A DNA stretch of 5,155 bases, taken from assembly GCA_031284065.1 (NCBI GenBank), contig JAITAP010000209.1:1-5155 (forward strand), read 5' to 3'. Under the pieces are notes generated by a model, which did no database searches, had not been told where the DNA came from, and was given only the letters and a program-made list of their open reading frames with translations. A program made the translations under genes and the position numbers. Source of the DNA: Prevotellaceae bacterium. GTDB lineage: Bacteria; Bacteroidota; Bacteroidia; Bacteroidales; UBA932. This document shows, one piece after another, positions 4,981 to 5,155 of the stretch; within the stretch, counting starts at the first letter, position 1; the number at the start of each line of letters is the position of its first letter.

Positions 4981-5053
4981 CCACCCCGCAAACGCCCCAC
5001 CGCCGTCGCGCCGTTCCGCCCATGCCGCCGTTCCGCCGCCGTCCCCTCCCGCC
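4981..5053. repeat. C/G-rich low-complexity tract (right) with an 11-bp direct repeat
   Basis: About four fifths of the bases are G or C, mostly CCGCCG words. GCCGTTCCGCC occurs twice, at 5010-5020 and 5027-5037, a 17-base period. Together with 4717-4790 it brackets the 182-bp palindrome, as if the palindrome had entered one longer C-rich tract. No gene is apparent. Confidence 0.55.
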
Positions 5054-5110
5054 GTCATTCCGAGCGGAGCGAGGAACCGGAGCGAAGCGGAGCTCGGCGT
5101 AGCCAATCTC
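5054..5110 (+). repeat. CATTCCGAGCG-type intergenic repeat
   Basis: The sequence GTCATTCCGAGCGGAGCGAG followed by GAACC resembles a short intergenic repeat that I know from many bacterial genomes as variants of CGTCATTCCGAGCG...GAGGAATCTC. Here it continues with a second GGAGCGAAGCGGAGC segment and ends near CCAATCTCCC. CCGAGC (5060-5065) can pair with GCTCGG (5092-5097). Function is unknown, and it carries no coding signal. Confidence 0.55.
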
Positions 5111-5155
5111 CCACCTTAGCGCCAAACCCTTGTTGCCGCTATATGGCAAAAATGG
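5111..5155. other. Right-edge sequence, nothing identified
   Basis: No gene start or stop can be supported here. The only structure is a small inverted pair TTGCC (5133-5137) and GGCAA (5145-5149), too short to interpret. The next gene, if any, lies beyond the window. Confidence 0.4.

Noticed and set aside
4949..5149. 66-codon minus-strand frame at the right edge
   Set aside because: It has a TTG start, and its composition is dominated by R/G runs from the C/G-rich tract. It ends within the palindrome and shows no family resemblance.

Overview
The window holds one certain protein gene, a complete leftward (minus-strand) gene for pyruvate:ferredoxin/flavodoxin oxidoreductase (nifJ, 1195 residues). 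It lies between two gene-free flanks of about 0.85 and 0.7 kb that are unusually rich in small repeats and hairpins. The source looks like an anaerobic or fermentative member of the Bacteroidota. This rests on an exact Bacteroidota-type promoter upstream of nifJ (TTTG, 19 bases, TACTTTTG), the absence of a Shine-Dalgarno sequence at the nifJ start, AT-rich gene starts, and short dispersed palindromes of the kind I associate with Bacteroidota intergenic DNA. No rRNA, tRNA, transposase, integrase or CRISPR array is visible.

Layout, left to right. 1-50 holds an AT-rich hairpin with T-runs, a candidate terminator of a gene beyond the left edge. 51-287 is AT-rich with no gene. 320-560 is a cluster of short palindromic repeats (cores CATYCC-TAACG-GRATG and GTGTC-RTYCC-TRC-GG). 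564-664 is a perfect 38-bp inverted repeat whose arms are themselves hairpins. 669-759 is a 12-bp stem-loop between two 17-bp direct repeats. 775-808 is an (AATTCAA) tandem repeat. 848-4435 is nifJ on the minus strand. 4436-4555 is the probable nifJ leader with two very short reading frames, one behind an ideal Shine-Dalgarno sequence. 4560-4590 is the promoter, and a 12-bp perfect palindrome lies just upstream of it. 4681-4716 is another copy of the dispersed repeat. 4717-5053 is a composite in which a 182-bp nested palindrome sits between two C/G-rich low-complexity tracts. 5054-5110 is a CATTCCGAGCG-type repeat.

How it fits together. nifJ appears monocistronic: its own promoter lies about 120 bases upstream of the start codon, and there is no neighbouring gene on its strand within the window. 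Its product would convert pyruvate to acetyl-CoA and CO2 and pass electrons to ferredoxin or flavodoxin. The ferredoxin, hydrogenase or other electron acceptor is not in view. Stem-loops beyond the nifJ stop codon could end or protect its mRNA, although none is a textbook U-tailed terminator.

I did not find a convincing new multi-gene system. The part most worth a second look is the non-coding DNA upstream of nifJ: the 182-bp palindrome built around repeats of ACCTCATT, and the promoter/leader with its palindrome and mini-ORFs.
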